Shown here one piece after another: positions 35,964 through 44,343 of a stretch of 64,000 nt of DNA; position 1 is the first letter of the stretch; every line of letters starts with the position of its first letter. Source of the stretch: Burkholderia sp. HI2500 (lineage in GTDB: Bacteria > Pseudomonadota > Gammaproteobacteria > Burkholderiales > Burkholderiaceae); the NCBI RefSeq assembly GCF_002223055.1, contig NZ_NKFL01000004.1, forward strand, positions 1,302,001-1,366,000. The letters are read 5' to 3'. The notes under the pieces were generated by a model. It made no database searches. It had not been told where the DNA came from and saw nothing but the letters and a program-made list of their open reading frames with translations. A program made the position numbers and the translations under genes.

Positions 35964-36707
35964 TCAGCCAGCCTGTTCGACGCTGGTTTCCCATCCGTCG
36001 TAATCCCCGCCGAGTGCACGCACTTCGTGGTTGATCGCGATCGTATGGCGCGTGATGTCGGCCAGCGCCATGGTGCCTTCATGTGAAAACCGGACGGCCG
36101 ACTTGCCGTCCTCGGTGGGCGCCACCGATTCGACCGGATAGCCTTTCGACTCGGCCCAGTCCGCGAACTGATGCGCGTCGCTCGGGTCGGGGAAGTACGC
36201 CCAGTGCATCACGCGCCGGCTTACGTCGCTGGCGTCACCTTTCTTCCGCAATTCATCCAGCACGCGCATGTCGCGCATGATCAGCCAGTCGTCATCGGTC
36301 GGGTAGAGCGTCTGCCAGTACGCTTCCTTGTCCGGATCGTCCTGATGCGCGTATTGAAGGGCGTAAGTCGTCTGATCGGCCAGCGCGTCGACGATCTCCG
36401 CCGCTGCCTCTGCGTCGAACGGCACGTAGAAAAGGAAATCCCGGTGGCCGTCGACGGTGATGCGGCCCACCTGCACGCCGCCTTTCGCGGTCATCGTGGC
36501 GTCGAGCAGATCCTCGATCGTTGCGAGGTCGGCGAATTCGTCGCCGCTCGGCAGGCCTTCCGGTGTCGGATGCGCAAAGGGGACGCGCACGCTGAGCAGC
36601 GACGTGCGCGGATCGCCTTCGGCGATTTCCGCAAAGCTGTGGTTGAAGCTGATGAAAGCCTGATGGTCGCCCATTCTGGCAGGGAAGGTTCCCCAGGCGT
36701 CGGTCAT
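35964..36707 (-). CDS. DUF695/RraB-like two-domain protein
   Basis: Encodes 247 residues from ATG 36707 (GGGAGAAA site). Residues ~1-130 fit DUF695 (WGTFPARMGDHQAFISFNHSF). Residues ~135-235 resemble the RNase E inhibitor RraB fold (LRKKGDASDVSRRVMHWAYFPDPSDAHQFADWAESKGY). RraB binds RNase E and alters mRNA decay in E. coli; whether this fusion does so is unknown. Confidence 0.8.
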   Translation of the reverse strand: MTDAWGTFPARMGDHQAFISFNHSFAEIAEGDPRTSLLSVRVPFAHPTPEGLPSGDEFADLATIEDLLDATMTAKGGVQVGRITVDGHRDFLFYVPFDAEAAAEIVDALADQTTYALQYAHQDDPDKEAYWQTLYPTDDDWLIMRDMRVLDELRKKGDASDVSRRVMHWAYFPDPSDAHQFADWAESKGYPVESVAPTEDGKSAVRFSHEGTMALADITRHTIAINHEVRALGGDYDGWETSVEQAG

Positions 36708-36793
36708 GTGTTTCTCCCGTGCACGATTGTCTGTTGACGGTGGTAAAGCGTCCCAATGTATCATCGAAAATCACGTGGGCCGGAGAAGCACGC

Positions 36794-37177
36794 ATGATCG
36801 CGAGTCTGGGCATCCTGGTGCCGGTCGAAGACGATCGCTTCCGGGCGGTGGTGGGTTTCTATCGGTTGGCGCTCGCGCTGCCCGTGCATGCCGAAGGCGT
36901 GTCGGCTGCGGGGAATCCGTGGCATCGCTTTGTCGTGAACGGGGCGACGTTGACCATCCATACGGGTAGCGGTGGCAAGTTTCCGTACCCTGAGTTTCGT
37001 CCGACCGGCCATGGCATTGCGCTGGCGATCGAAGTGGCGCACGTGTCGGAAGCCGTTGCGCGACTTGAGTCGTGTCGCGTCAGTATCCTGAACGAATGGG
37101 ACTACGGCGACGGCACGATCGCGATTTCCGTGGCGGATCCGGCGGGAAACGTCTGCGAGATCTGGGGCCGTCCGTGA
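36794..37177 (+). CDS. VOC/glyoxalase-superfamily protein
   Basis: Encodes 127 residues from ATG 36794 (GGAGAAG site). One vicinal-oxygen-chelate fold: GILVPVEDDRFRAVVGFYR at the start and ADPAGNVCEIWG at the end (Glu metal ligand). Substrate unknown. Divergent from the DUF695 gene, 86 bases apart. Confidence 0.8.
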   Translation: MIASLGILVPVEDDRFRAVVGFYRLALALPVHAEGVSAAGNPWHRFVVNGATLTIHTGSGGKFPYPEFRPTGHGIALAIEVAHVSEAVARLESCRVSILNEWDYGDGTIAISVADPAGNVCEIWGRP

Positions 37178-37223
37178 CCGCGTATCGGTACGGCGAGCCG
37201 CAAAAAATTCGAAGGAGATGCCG

Positions 37224-37532
37224 ATGTCGATGTTTGCGGTGAATGGCGTGCGAATCGATCCGCTCAGCGCGCGCGTGACGCACGTGCGCTGGGCGGCCGT
37301 GAATCCGGCTGACCGGTCGTGGGCGGCGACGCCCAGCGAAGCGCCGGTGGCGGACGTGGCGCGCGCGCTCGCGTCCGGAAACGATGTCCGCGCAATCTTC
37401 TCGGCATCGGACGCCACCGCGATCGGGCCCCGGCTGAAGCGCGTGCTGTATCGCGATGCATCGGAAGGCATCGAGCTCGACATCGATGCAACGAACGAGT
37501 CGCGTACTTTGCGCGACCTGCCGCAAATCTGA
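37224..37532 (+). CDS. Hypothetical protein
   Basis: Encodes 102 residues. ATG 37224 is preferred over 37218 because AAGGAG then lies at 6 bases. Short, soluble, alternating strand-helix pattern (VNGVRIDPLSARVTHVRWAAV). Unrecognised. Confidence 0.6.
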   Translation: MSMFAVNGVRIDPLSARVTHVRWAAVNPADRSWAATPSEAPVADVARALASGNDVRAIFSASDATAIGPRLKRVLYRDASEGIELDIDATNESRTLRDLPQI

Positions 37533-37739
37533 CCGGCGCGGCATGCGTCAGCGATGGCGCGTGCCGCCGCATGGAGGGCGGCACCTGGCCGAATGGCCGC
37601 TCGCGCGACGTCGATCGCGAGGAGTAGTATTGGATGACCGTCATGCTGCATTGGCGGTTGCGCCGAACGGTCTGACGGGCACGTGATCTTGAGCCAGCCC
37701 GTTTTACCGGAAGCGAACATCGCAAACGCGTACGAGATC

Positions 37740-37982
37740 ATGTCCAGACCGCTCATCGCCCTGTTGGCATCCGCTCTTTGTCTGGCATTGTCGGCTTGCC
37801 AGGCCGCGCCCGAGCCGTCTCCGCTACCGTCGCCCGACACCGCGTCGGTTGCCGCGGCCGTTCCGGCATCGTCGCCGTCCGAGCCGATCCGTGGCGTCGG
37901 CCAGGCACCTCATCTGGCAGGGCAGAGCCACTGGGCCACTGGTCAATGCACGACCAACGGTACCGTCAAGGTGTGCAACTGA
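37740..37982 (+). CDS. Small lipoprotein
   Basis: Encodes 80 residues with a lipobox LSAC (MSRPLIALLASALCLALSAC) and a Pro/Ser-rich remainder containing two Cys near the end. ATG 37740 gives a proper signal; longer starts do not. Function unknown. Confidence 0.6.
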   Translation: MSRPLIALLASALCLALSACQAAPEPSPLPSPDTASVAAAVPASSPSEPIRGVGQAPHLAGQSHWATGQCTTNGTVKVCN

Positions 37983-38160
37983 ACATGACCGATGCCGACG
38001 GAGCGTGGCCCGTTCCGCGCGGACGAAGGCGCGTTGTCGTGGGTCGATGCTCACCGTCGTCGATCCCGACCATTTTCCGGCGACGGACAGCCTGTCTCGG
38101 CGCGTCGATCGGGTGTCCGGCCTCGATGAGCCGGTTGTCGTCGATATGGGCGATTGCGCG

Positions 38161-38712
38161 ATGAACGACGAAAGCGAAACCGCCGATTCCTCCGGCTGGC
38201 ACGACGATCCCGACGCGGGAGCCGTCGTCGGCCGGTTGCCGGTGACGCTGGCGGTCGACGGCCGGAGCCTGAAAGGAAGGGCGATCGCGTGCGCGGTGCT
38301 GGCCGTGGCGAGCCTGTGCGGTTACGCGGCCGCGCCGGCGCGTTGGCCGGTGGCGGCACTGGCCGTGTTGCTGGCGCTGGCGCTGGCGGGGGCCGCCTTC
38401 TTCGTGTCGTCGCGACGCAGGATGGCGCTGCAGGTCGACGAGACGGGCTTCAGGCTGATCGGGGCTTTGCGCGAGCAACCCGTCACGCGATGGCGTGACG
38501 TCACCGAATTCCGGATCATCAGCGTTGCCGGAAATCGCTACATCGGCTACCAGTTCTCGGCGCTTTCATCGCGCAACAAGGTACCGGGTGGCGTGATGCT
38601 GCCGATCGCCCGGTTTGCCGATCTGCCGCTCGATGCGGTGGCCGGATTGCTGGAGGCATGCCGCCGGCAGTTCGGCGTACGGGACAACGAGGCCGACCTG
38701 ACGGGCCGATGA
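38161..38712 (+). CDS. Membrane protein with PH-like domain (STM3941-like)
   Basis: Encodes 183 residues. Two adjacent membrane segments (residues ~40-85) followed by a soluble part (LQVDETGFRLIGALREQPVTRWRDVTEFRI) that looks like a bacterial PH domain. The architecture matches STM3941-type proteins of unknown function. ATG 38146 is an alternative start. Confidence 0.6.
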   Translation: MNDESETADSSGWHDDPDAGAVVGRLPVTLAVDGRSLKGRAIACAVLAVASLCGYAAAPARWPVAALAVLLALALAGAAFFVSSRRRMALQVDETGFRLIGALREQPVTRWRDVTEFRIISVAGNRYIGYQFSALSSRNKVPGGVMLPIARFADLPLDAVAGLLEACRRQFGVRDNEADLTGR

Positions 38713-38874
38713 CGCCCGGTGCGGGGAACCCGTGTGCGCCGATCCCCGGGAAAACAAAAAAATGTCCGCCGCCGTGTCGATTTCCGCCGGGTTCGTCCGT
38801 CGTAGCATCGGAGGCGTGCGCATCGCGCGTCCGTCCCGATTCCGATACGACAACCGCCCGAAGGAGCGACACCC

Positions 38875-39348
38875 ATGTCCACGTCCGTCAAACCGATCCC
38901 GGAAGGGATGCGCACGCTGACGCCGCACCTGATCTGCGCCGGCGCAACCGCAGCCATCGATTTCTACAAGCGCGCGTTCAATGCGAGCGAACAGTTTCGC
39001 CTGGCGATGCCCGACGGCCGGCTCGCGCACGCGTGCCTCGTGATTGGCGATTCGACACTGATGCTGGTGGATGAAATGCCCGAGCACGGCGCGCTCGGGC
39101 CGAAGGCACTGAAAGGCACGCCGGTGTGCCTGCACCTGTACGTGCCGGACACCGACGCGGCGATCGCGAAGGCGGTCGCGGCCGGCGCGACGGTCACGAT
39201 TCCGGCTGCCGACATGTTCTGGGGCGATCGCTACGGACAGGTCGAGGATCCGTTCGGCCATCGCTGGTCGCTCGCGACACATCAGCGCGACCTGACGCCC
39301 GAGCAGATCGCGGAGGCCATGGCCAGCGCGCCGCCGTGCGGAAGCTGA
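38875..39348 (+). CDS. VOC-family protein, PhnB/YdcJ-like glyoxalase fold
   Basis: Encodes 157 residues with an AAGGAG site. TLTPHLICAGATAAIDFYKRAF at the N-terminus and DRYGQVEDPFGHRWSLATH at the C-terminus are the PhnB-type VOC signatures. Probably a dimeric metal-binding or small-molecule-binding protein; substrate unknown. Confidence 0.85.
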   Translation: MSTSVKPIPEGMRTLTPHLICAGATAAIDFYKRAFNASEQFRLAMPDGRLAHACLVIGDSTLMLVDEMPEHGALGPKALKGTPVCLHLYVPDTDAAIAKAVAAGATVTIPAADMFWGDRYGQVEDPFGHRWSLATHQRDLTPEQIAEAMASAPPCGS

Positions 39349-39422
39349 CGCAACCACGCAACCCCAGTTGAGCGGCGGGGCGGCAGGGCGGCGGCAGGCG
39401 CCTGCGCCCGGTCCGCCCGCGC

Positions 39423-40394
39423 TTACGTGCCGGCCGTCTTGCCGCGCTGCTTGTCCTCGTACATCCGTTGATCGGCCGATGCGAGCAGGTCGGCCACGTC
39501 GCGATGGTGTGCGGGATCGTAGTCGACGTGGCCGACACTGAACCGGATGTCATAGCCGCGTGCGTCGGCCGCGTTGCGCAGCGCGAGCGCCTGCGTCACG
39601 CGTTCGACCGGCTCGGCAACGTCGGCCGGATCGGTGGCGCTCAGCAGCACGACGAACTCGTCGCCGCCAAGCCGGGCGACCACGTCGCTGTCGCGCAGCG
39701 CGCCCGTCAGCGTGTCGGCGAAGGCCTTGAGCGCGTGGTCGCCTTCGGCGTGGCCGAAGCGGTCGTTGATCGACTTGAAATCGTTCAGGTCGAAGAACAG
39801 CAGCACCGCGTGACGGTCGAGGCGATCGCACAGGCTCAGCACGTGGCGGGCGAGAATCTCGAAGCCGCGCCGGTTGGTCAGTTGCGTGAGTTCGTCGGTG
39901 GTCGCGAAATGCAGCGCGGCGATCTCGCGCTCGGTCATGTGGGCGAGATCGCCGAGCAGCGCGAGTTCGTCGGGTTCGAGCGAGCGCGGCCGCGTGTCGA
40001 TCAGGCACAGCGTGCCGATGGGTGCGCCGTTCGGCGCCGTGAGCGGTCGACCGGCGTAGAAGCGGATGCCGGGCGCGCCGGTGACGAGCGGATTGTCGTG
40101 GAAGCGATTGTCGTTCAGCGCATCCTGGATCACCATCGTATTGCCCTCGAGCAGCGCATGGGCGCAGAACGACACGTCGCGCGACGTTTGCTTGACGTCG
40201 AGCCCGGCATGGCTCTTGAACCACTGGCGATCGGCGTCGACGAGGCTGACGAGTGCGATTGGTACGTCGAACAGCCTGCGTGCGAGACGCGTCAGGCGAT
40301 CGAAGCGCTCTTCGGGTGGCGTGTCGAGGATCGAGAGCGAATGAAGCGTATCGAGCCTGGCCGCCTCGTCGGCCGGTTTCGGTGCGATTTGCAT
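39423..40394 (-). CDS. GAF-GGDEF diguanylate cyclase
   Basis: Encodes 323 residues. Residues ~20-160 are a GAF sensor (ILDTPPEERFDRLTRLARRLFDVPIALVSLVD). Residues ~165-320 are a GGDEF domain with intact active site GGDEF (243-247) and an RDSD inhibitory I-site (234-237) five residues before it. It should make cyclic di-GMP from two GTP, with product feedback, controlling biofilm or motility. The signal bound by GAF is unknown. No membrane segment. Confidence 0.92.
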   Translation of the reverse strand: MQIAPKPADEAARLDTLHSLSILDTPPEERFDRLTRLARRLFDVPIALVSLVDADRQWFKSHAGLDVKQTSRDVSFCAHALLEGNTMVIQDALNDNRFHDNPLVTGAPGIRFYAGRPLTAPNGAPIGTLCLIDTRPRSLEPDELALLGDLAHMTEREIAALHFATTDELTQLTNRRGFEILARHVLSLCDRLDRHAVLLFFDLNDFKSINDRFGHAEGDHALKAFADTLTGALRDSDVVARLGGDEFVVLLSATDPADVAEPVERVTQALALRNAADARGYDIRFSVGHVDYDPAHHRDVADLLASADQRMYEDKQRGKTAGT

Positions 40395-40983
40395 GGGCCT
40401 TGCCTTTTGTCCCGGCTGCGAGGCCGGTCACGGGATCGTATGTCGGACAGTATCGCGCATTGTTCGGCGCATCGCCACGTTGCGAATCCGCCGACCGGTG
40501 GTTTCGGCCCGGCGTGAATCGATGCAGATCGGGTGCGAAGCAGGCGCCATGGGCCCGCGGTTCGCCCCGATGCTCAATCGGAGGCGCGATACCTCAAGGT
40601 GCCCGGCGCAGTGCCGTAAACAGGTCGAGTCCATTCGTTCATCGCTTCCCATCGCACCATGGTTCGATTCCTGTACGCGGGCTATCTCGCGTTTGCGCTG
40701 TATCTTCTTTATCCGATGGTCCAGCACACGCTGGCATTCGGCGTCGTTTGCGTGAGCAGCGCGCTGCCCGGCGGTTTGCCGACGTCTTCGGCAAGCGGCG
40801 CGAGCGGACACGCGAATCGCTGTGCGCCGACGACGCAGGCCGGTGCGGTGACCGGGCGGACGCCCGACATCCATTGAGTGCGGCGGCGCGCTGGCCATTC
40901 GGCTGAATTGAGTTTCGCGCCGCGCTCGCCGATCATCTGCAACACGGCGGATCGAACACGGGGCAAGCGCCGCGCGGCCTGCC
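40395..40983. other. Gene-poor region, one doubtful small ORF
   Basis: No convincing gene. An ORF at 40659-40877 on the plus strand (72 residues) has a hydrophobic N-terminus (LYAGYLAFALYLLYPMV) but no good ribosome site and a degenerate second half. It might be a tiny membrane protein. Confidence 0.4.
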
Positions 40984-41607
40984 TCAATAGCTGGAGCGGT
41001 ACGGCGTGCCCTGGTCGAAGCGGCTTTGCCAGTGCGTGAGATAGCGCGACGCGAGTTGCGGGTTGTTCCACACCACCACGACGTTCTCGGAATTGCGGCT
41101 GGCCGCCGATGCGCTGTAGTTGAACGAGCCCGTTTCGACGTGTTCGGCGTCGATCACGAGGTACTTGTCGTGATGGATCGCGTAGGCGTCGATCGTGCGC
41201 GTCGGGATACCTGCGTTGACGAGCAGGTTCAGCGCCTGCTTGCTGCTTTTTGCGCGATTGCCCTTGTCGTCGACGACCACCGCGACATTCACGCCGCGTC
41301 GCTTGGCGGCGAGCAGTGCGCGCGTGACAGGCGGCGACGTGAACGAATAGGCGGCGACGCGGATCGAGCTGCGCGCGGCGCCGATCGCTTTCAGCACGAG
41401 CGCTTCGGCACCGCCGTCGGGCGAAAACGCCGATTCGACGACCTGTGTCGCGGGTGCTTCGTGAGTGGGGGCCGGCAGCCAACGCGACACGAGGTCGATC
41501 GCCTGCTGAAGCAGCGATTCACTTTGCGTCTTGCCGAAGGCGGCGAACGGAGTGGCGAGCAGGGAGGCGGCGAGACAGGCAGCGGCGAGGCGATTGCGCG
41601 ACAACAT
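40984..41607 (-). CDS. Secreted phospholipase D-family (Nuc-like) protein
   Basis: Encodes 207 residues. Signal peptide LAAACLAASLLATPFAAFG. One HKD motif: HHDKYLVID (H146, K148, D153) followed by GSFNYSASA, as in the single-domain Nuc endonucleases and PLDs that act as dimers. Located in the periplasm. Substrate could be DNA or phospholipid. Start 41607 chosen for the signal peptide. Confidence 0.85.
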   Translation of the reverse strand: MLSRNRLAAACLAASLLATPFAAFGKTQSESLLQQAIDLVSRWLPAPTHEAPATQVVESAFSPDGGAEALVLKAIGAARSSIRVAAYSFTSPPVTRALLAAKRRGVNVAVVVDDKGNRAKSSKQALNLLVNAGIPTRTIDAYAIHHDKYLVIDAEHVETGSFNYSASAASRNSENVVVVWNNPQLASRYLTHWQSRFDQGTPYRSSY

Positions 41608-41951
41608 CTTGGACAGCGAACAATTTCGAGACAGCGGGCCGTGAGTGTAACGCAGACGTGGCGGCCCGGTCACGTGTGGATGAGACGGGATGACGCATCG
41701 CGATGACCGCGACGGCCGAGACGGTGACGCAAAGTTGCGTTGTGCGGGATCCGAGCGCGTGATCGGTTTGATCAGCGGATGGAGCCGAAAGCAGCGCGCG
41801 ATTGCGCGTGCGGTGGTGGGGGAATCGCGGCATGCATGCAAGCCCTGCGCGCGTGCAGCCGGGCGGGTTCGACGCGGCACGCAACAGCAGCGCGAGTGCG
41901 ACTAACGATCCGTGTGCGTTACGCGTTCATTCATGGATGCACGACGCTGCA
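41608..41951. other. Intergenic region upstream of the PLD gene
   Basis: About 340 bases without a supported gene; contains the PLD promoter (leftward) and the 3' end of the hxlR-type transcript. Nothing else recognised. Confidence 0.5.
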
Positions 41952-42440
41952 TCAATTCTCGTCCGCGGGCGCCCCGGCCGCCTCGGCTGCAATCCACCCG
42001 GGGCCACGCTCCGGCTGCACGTCGCGTGCGTCGAGCGGTTCGCCGCACGCGGAGCATACGGTGACCGCATGCATCAGCTGGCCGCAAGTGCGGTGACGCA
42101 ACTGCACCGGCGGCCCCTGGCCGTCGTCTTTCCAGCGGTCGCCCCACGCCGTCAGCGCGAGCAGGGTCGGGTAGAGGTCGAGGCCCTTGTCCGTCAGCCG
42201 GTATTCGAACCGCGGCGGCCGCTCCTGGTACGCGCGCTTGACCAGCACGCCTTCGTCAACGAGTCGCGCGAGCCGCTCGGCCAGCACATGACGCGTGATG
42301 CCAAGCTGGGCCTGGAACGCGTCGAAGCGGCGGCAGCCGAGGAACGCGTTGCGGAGGATCAGCATGGTCCAGCGGTCGCCGAGCACGGCGAGCGTGCGCG
42401 CGACCGAACAGTTCAGCGTGCCGATGTCATCCCATTTCAT
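41952..42440 (-). CDS. HxlR-family transcriptional regulator
   Basis: Encodes 162 residues. CSVARTLAVLGDRWTMLILRNAFLGCRRFDAFQ and the winged-helix RLTDKGLDLYPTLLALTAWGDRW are family signatures. The C-terminal extension has a Cys cluster (HRTCG, CSACGE) that may bind zinc or sense redox/electrophiles. Divergent from a thioesterase gene; two matching inverted repeats lie between them. Confidence 0.92.
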   Translation of the reverse strand: MKWDDIGTLNCSVARTLAVLGDRWTMLILRNAFLGCRRFDAFQAQLGITRHVLAERLARLVDEGVLVKRAYQERPPRFEYRLTDKGLDLYPTLLALTAWGDRWKDDGQGPPVQLRHRTCGQLMHAVTVCSACGEPLDARDVQPERGPGWIAAEAAGAPADEN

Positions 42441-42483
42441 CGTCGAGTCTCTTGCATCCTTTGCGGCGGTTCGGCGAAATAGC

Positions 42484-42502
42484 GGGTTCGATTATAGAAC
42501 CC
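42484..42502. promoter_or_regulatory. Inverted repeat 1, candidate HxlR operator
   Basis: GGGTTC-GATTATA-GAACCC: arms of 6 with a 7-base AT-rich centre, 44 bases upstream of the hxlR-type start. Confidence 0.65.
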
Positions 42503-42561
42503 GTCTTCGGTTGCAACGGGCCCGGCCACGTTGACAACGGGCGCCGTCGTTGCCAATAATT

Positions 42562-42578
42562 AGTTCCAATTTAGAACT
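42562..42578. promoter_or_regulatory. Inverted repeat 2, candidate HxlR operator
   Basis: AGTTC-CAATTTA-GAACT: same GTTC-N7-GAAC spacing as repeat 1, 41 bases upstream of the thioesterase start. The two centres are 77 bases apart. Confidence 0.65.
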
Positions 42579-42618
42579 TACTCGCGCGGCGACGCGCTTT
42601 CAACCCGGAGACAACCCG

Positions 42619-43056
42619 ATGAACCCGCTTTCCCTGTCTGGTCTCGATCTGTTGCGCGCGGCGGTATCGGGCGATGCGCCGCTCGCGTCGATTTCCGAGA
42701 CGATCCCGATGCGCCCGCTCGACGTTGAGCTCGGTTATGTGAAGTTTTCGGCGCGGGCGGACGGCCGGCACCTGAATCCGCTCGGCGGCGTGCACGGCGG
42801 GTTCGCCGCGACGGTGCTCGATTCGGTCACCGGCTGCGCGGTGCATTCGATGCTGGATGCGGGCGTCGGCTACGGCACGGTCGATCTGCATGTGAAGATG
42901 CTGCGGCCCGTGCCGCGCGACGTCGACCTGGTCGCGGAAGGGCGCGTGATTCACCTGTCGCGCTCGCTGGGCGTCGCGGAGGGCACGCTGAAGACCGCGG
43001 ACGACAAGATCGTCGCGCATGCGTCGGCAACCTGTTTCATCCAGCGGCCGCAGTGA
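42619..43056 (+). CDS. PaaI-family acyl-CoA thioesterase
   Basis: Encodes 145 residues from ATG 42619 (CCGGAGAC site). The hotdog-fold signature is LNPLGGVHGGFAATVLDSVTGCAVHS, with the catalytic-loop HGG. It hydrolyses acyl- or aryl-CoA thioesters in the cytoplasm. Probably controlled by the divergent HxlR regulator through the two shared repeats. Confidence 0.85.
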   Translation: MNPLSLSGLDLLRAAVSGDAPLASISETIPMRPLDVELGYVKFSARADGRHLNPLGGVHGGFAATVLDSVTGCAVHSMLDAGVGYGTVDLHVKMLRPVPRDVDLVAEGRVIHLSRSLGVAEGTLKTADDKIVAHASATCFIQRPQ

Positions 43057-43203
43057 CGGCGGGCGGGAGCACCATCATCCGGGCCGGCGCGTGAACCTCG
43101 CTGCCGGCGCCGAAGGCCGCCTGTAAGCGTAGGCGGCGCCTGTCTGAAGCAGTCGCTTCAATGTGATAGCGTTCCTGCTTTCCACCGACGCGACAGGAAC
43201 AGC

Positions 43204-44256
43204 ATGGAATACCGCACACTTGGCGATTCGGGCATCGAGGTCAGCCTGATCGGCCTGGGCACGATGACGTGGGGCGAGCAGAATTCGGAGCGCGATGCGC
43301 ATGAGCAGATCGACTACGCGATCGGACAGGGCGTCACGCTGATCGATGCCGCGGAGATGTATCCGGTGCCGCCGAAACCCGATACGCAGGGGCGCACCGA
43401 GGCGTACATCGGCACCTGGCTCGCGCAGCATCGCGCGCAGCGCGAGCGCATCGTGCTCGCGACGAAAATCGCGGGGCCGGCGCGGCAGCCGCACAATCCG
43501 CGCCATATTCGCGGCGAAGGGAACCAGTTCGACCGCAAGAACCTGACCGAAGCGCTCGACGGCAGCCTCAAGCGCCTGCAGACCGACTACGTCGATCTCT
43601 ACCAGCTGCACTGGCCCGATCGCAGCACGACGACGTTCGGCCGTCCCGCCTATCCGTGGGTCGACGACGCCTATACGGTGCCGATCGAGGAAACCCTCGG
43701 CGTGCTCGCGGAATTCGTGAAGGCCGGCAAGGTGCGTGCGATCGGCGTGTCGAATGAAACGCCGTGGGGCGTCGCGCAGTTCCTGCGCGCGGCCGAGAAG
43801 CTCGGGCTGCCGCGCATCGCGAGCATCCAGAATCCGTACAGCCTGCTGAACCGCACGTTCGAGAACGGGCTGTCGGAATTCACGCATCGCGACGGCGTCG
43901 GCCTGCTCGCGTATTCGCCGCTCGCGTTCGGCTGGCTGTCCGGCAAGTACGAGAACGGTGCGCGTCCGGCCGGCGCACGCATCACGTTGTTCGAACGCTT
44001 CCAGCGTTACAGCAAGCCGCAGGCCGTCGAGGCGACGTCGCGCTATGTCGCGCTCGCGCGGCGTCACGGACTGTCGCCCGTGCAGCTCGCGCTGGCGTTC
44101 GTCAACAGCCGGCCGTTCACGCGCAGCAACCTGATCGGGGCGACGTCGCTCGAGCAGTTGAAGGAGAACATCGGCAGCGTCGACGTGAAGCTGTCCGACG
44201 AGATCCTCGCCGAGATCGACGCGCTGCACGAACTGCAGCCGAACCCGGCGCCTTGA
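43204..44256 (+). CDS. Aldo/keto reductase, Tas-like
   Basis: Encodes 350 residues. (beta/alpha)8 barrel with the catalytic tetrad pieces IDAAEMYPVPP (Asp, Tyr), TKIAGP (Lys) and YQLHWPDR (His); the PHNPRHIRGEGNQFDRKNL loop is typical of the Tas/YghZ-like group. An NADPH-dependent carbonyl reductase; natural substrate unknown. Full length. Confidence 0.9.
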   Translation: MEYRTLGDSGIEVSLIGLGTMTWGEQNSERDAHEQIDYAIGQGVTLIDAAEMYPVPPKPDTQGRTEAYIGTWLAQHRAQRERIVLATKIAGPARQPHNPRHIRGEGNQFDRKNLTEALDGSLKRLQTDYVDLYQLHWPDRSTTTFGRPAYPWVDDAYTVPIEETLGVLAEFVKAGKVRAIGVSNETPWGVAQFLRAAEKLGLPRIASIQNPYSLLNRTFENGLSEFTHRDGVGLLAYSPLAFGWLSGKYENGARPAGARITLFERFQRYSKPQAVEATSRYVALARRHGLSPVQLALAFVNSRPFTRSNLIGATSLEQLKENIGSVDVKLSDEILAEIDALHELQPNPAP

Positions 44257-44343
44257 CCGGAAGCAGGTGGCGCCCGGCCCGCGCGGCAGCGATGCCGCGA
44301 CGGGCCGCACCGGCAGCGCATCGCCGCGCCGTCGGTTGTTCCG

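Noticed and set aside
40659..40877. 72-residue membrane protein gene
   Set aside because: Hydrophobic start but no ribosome site and a low-complexity second half; mentioned only within the intergenic entry.
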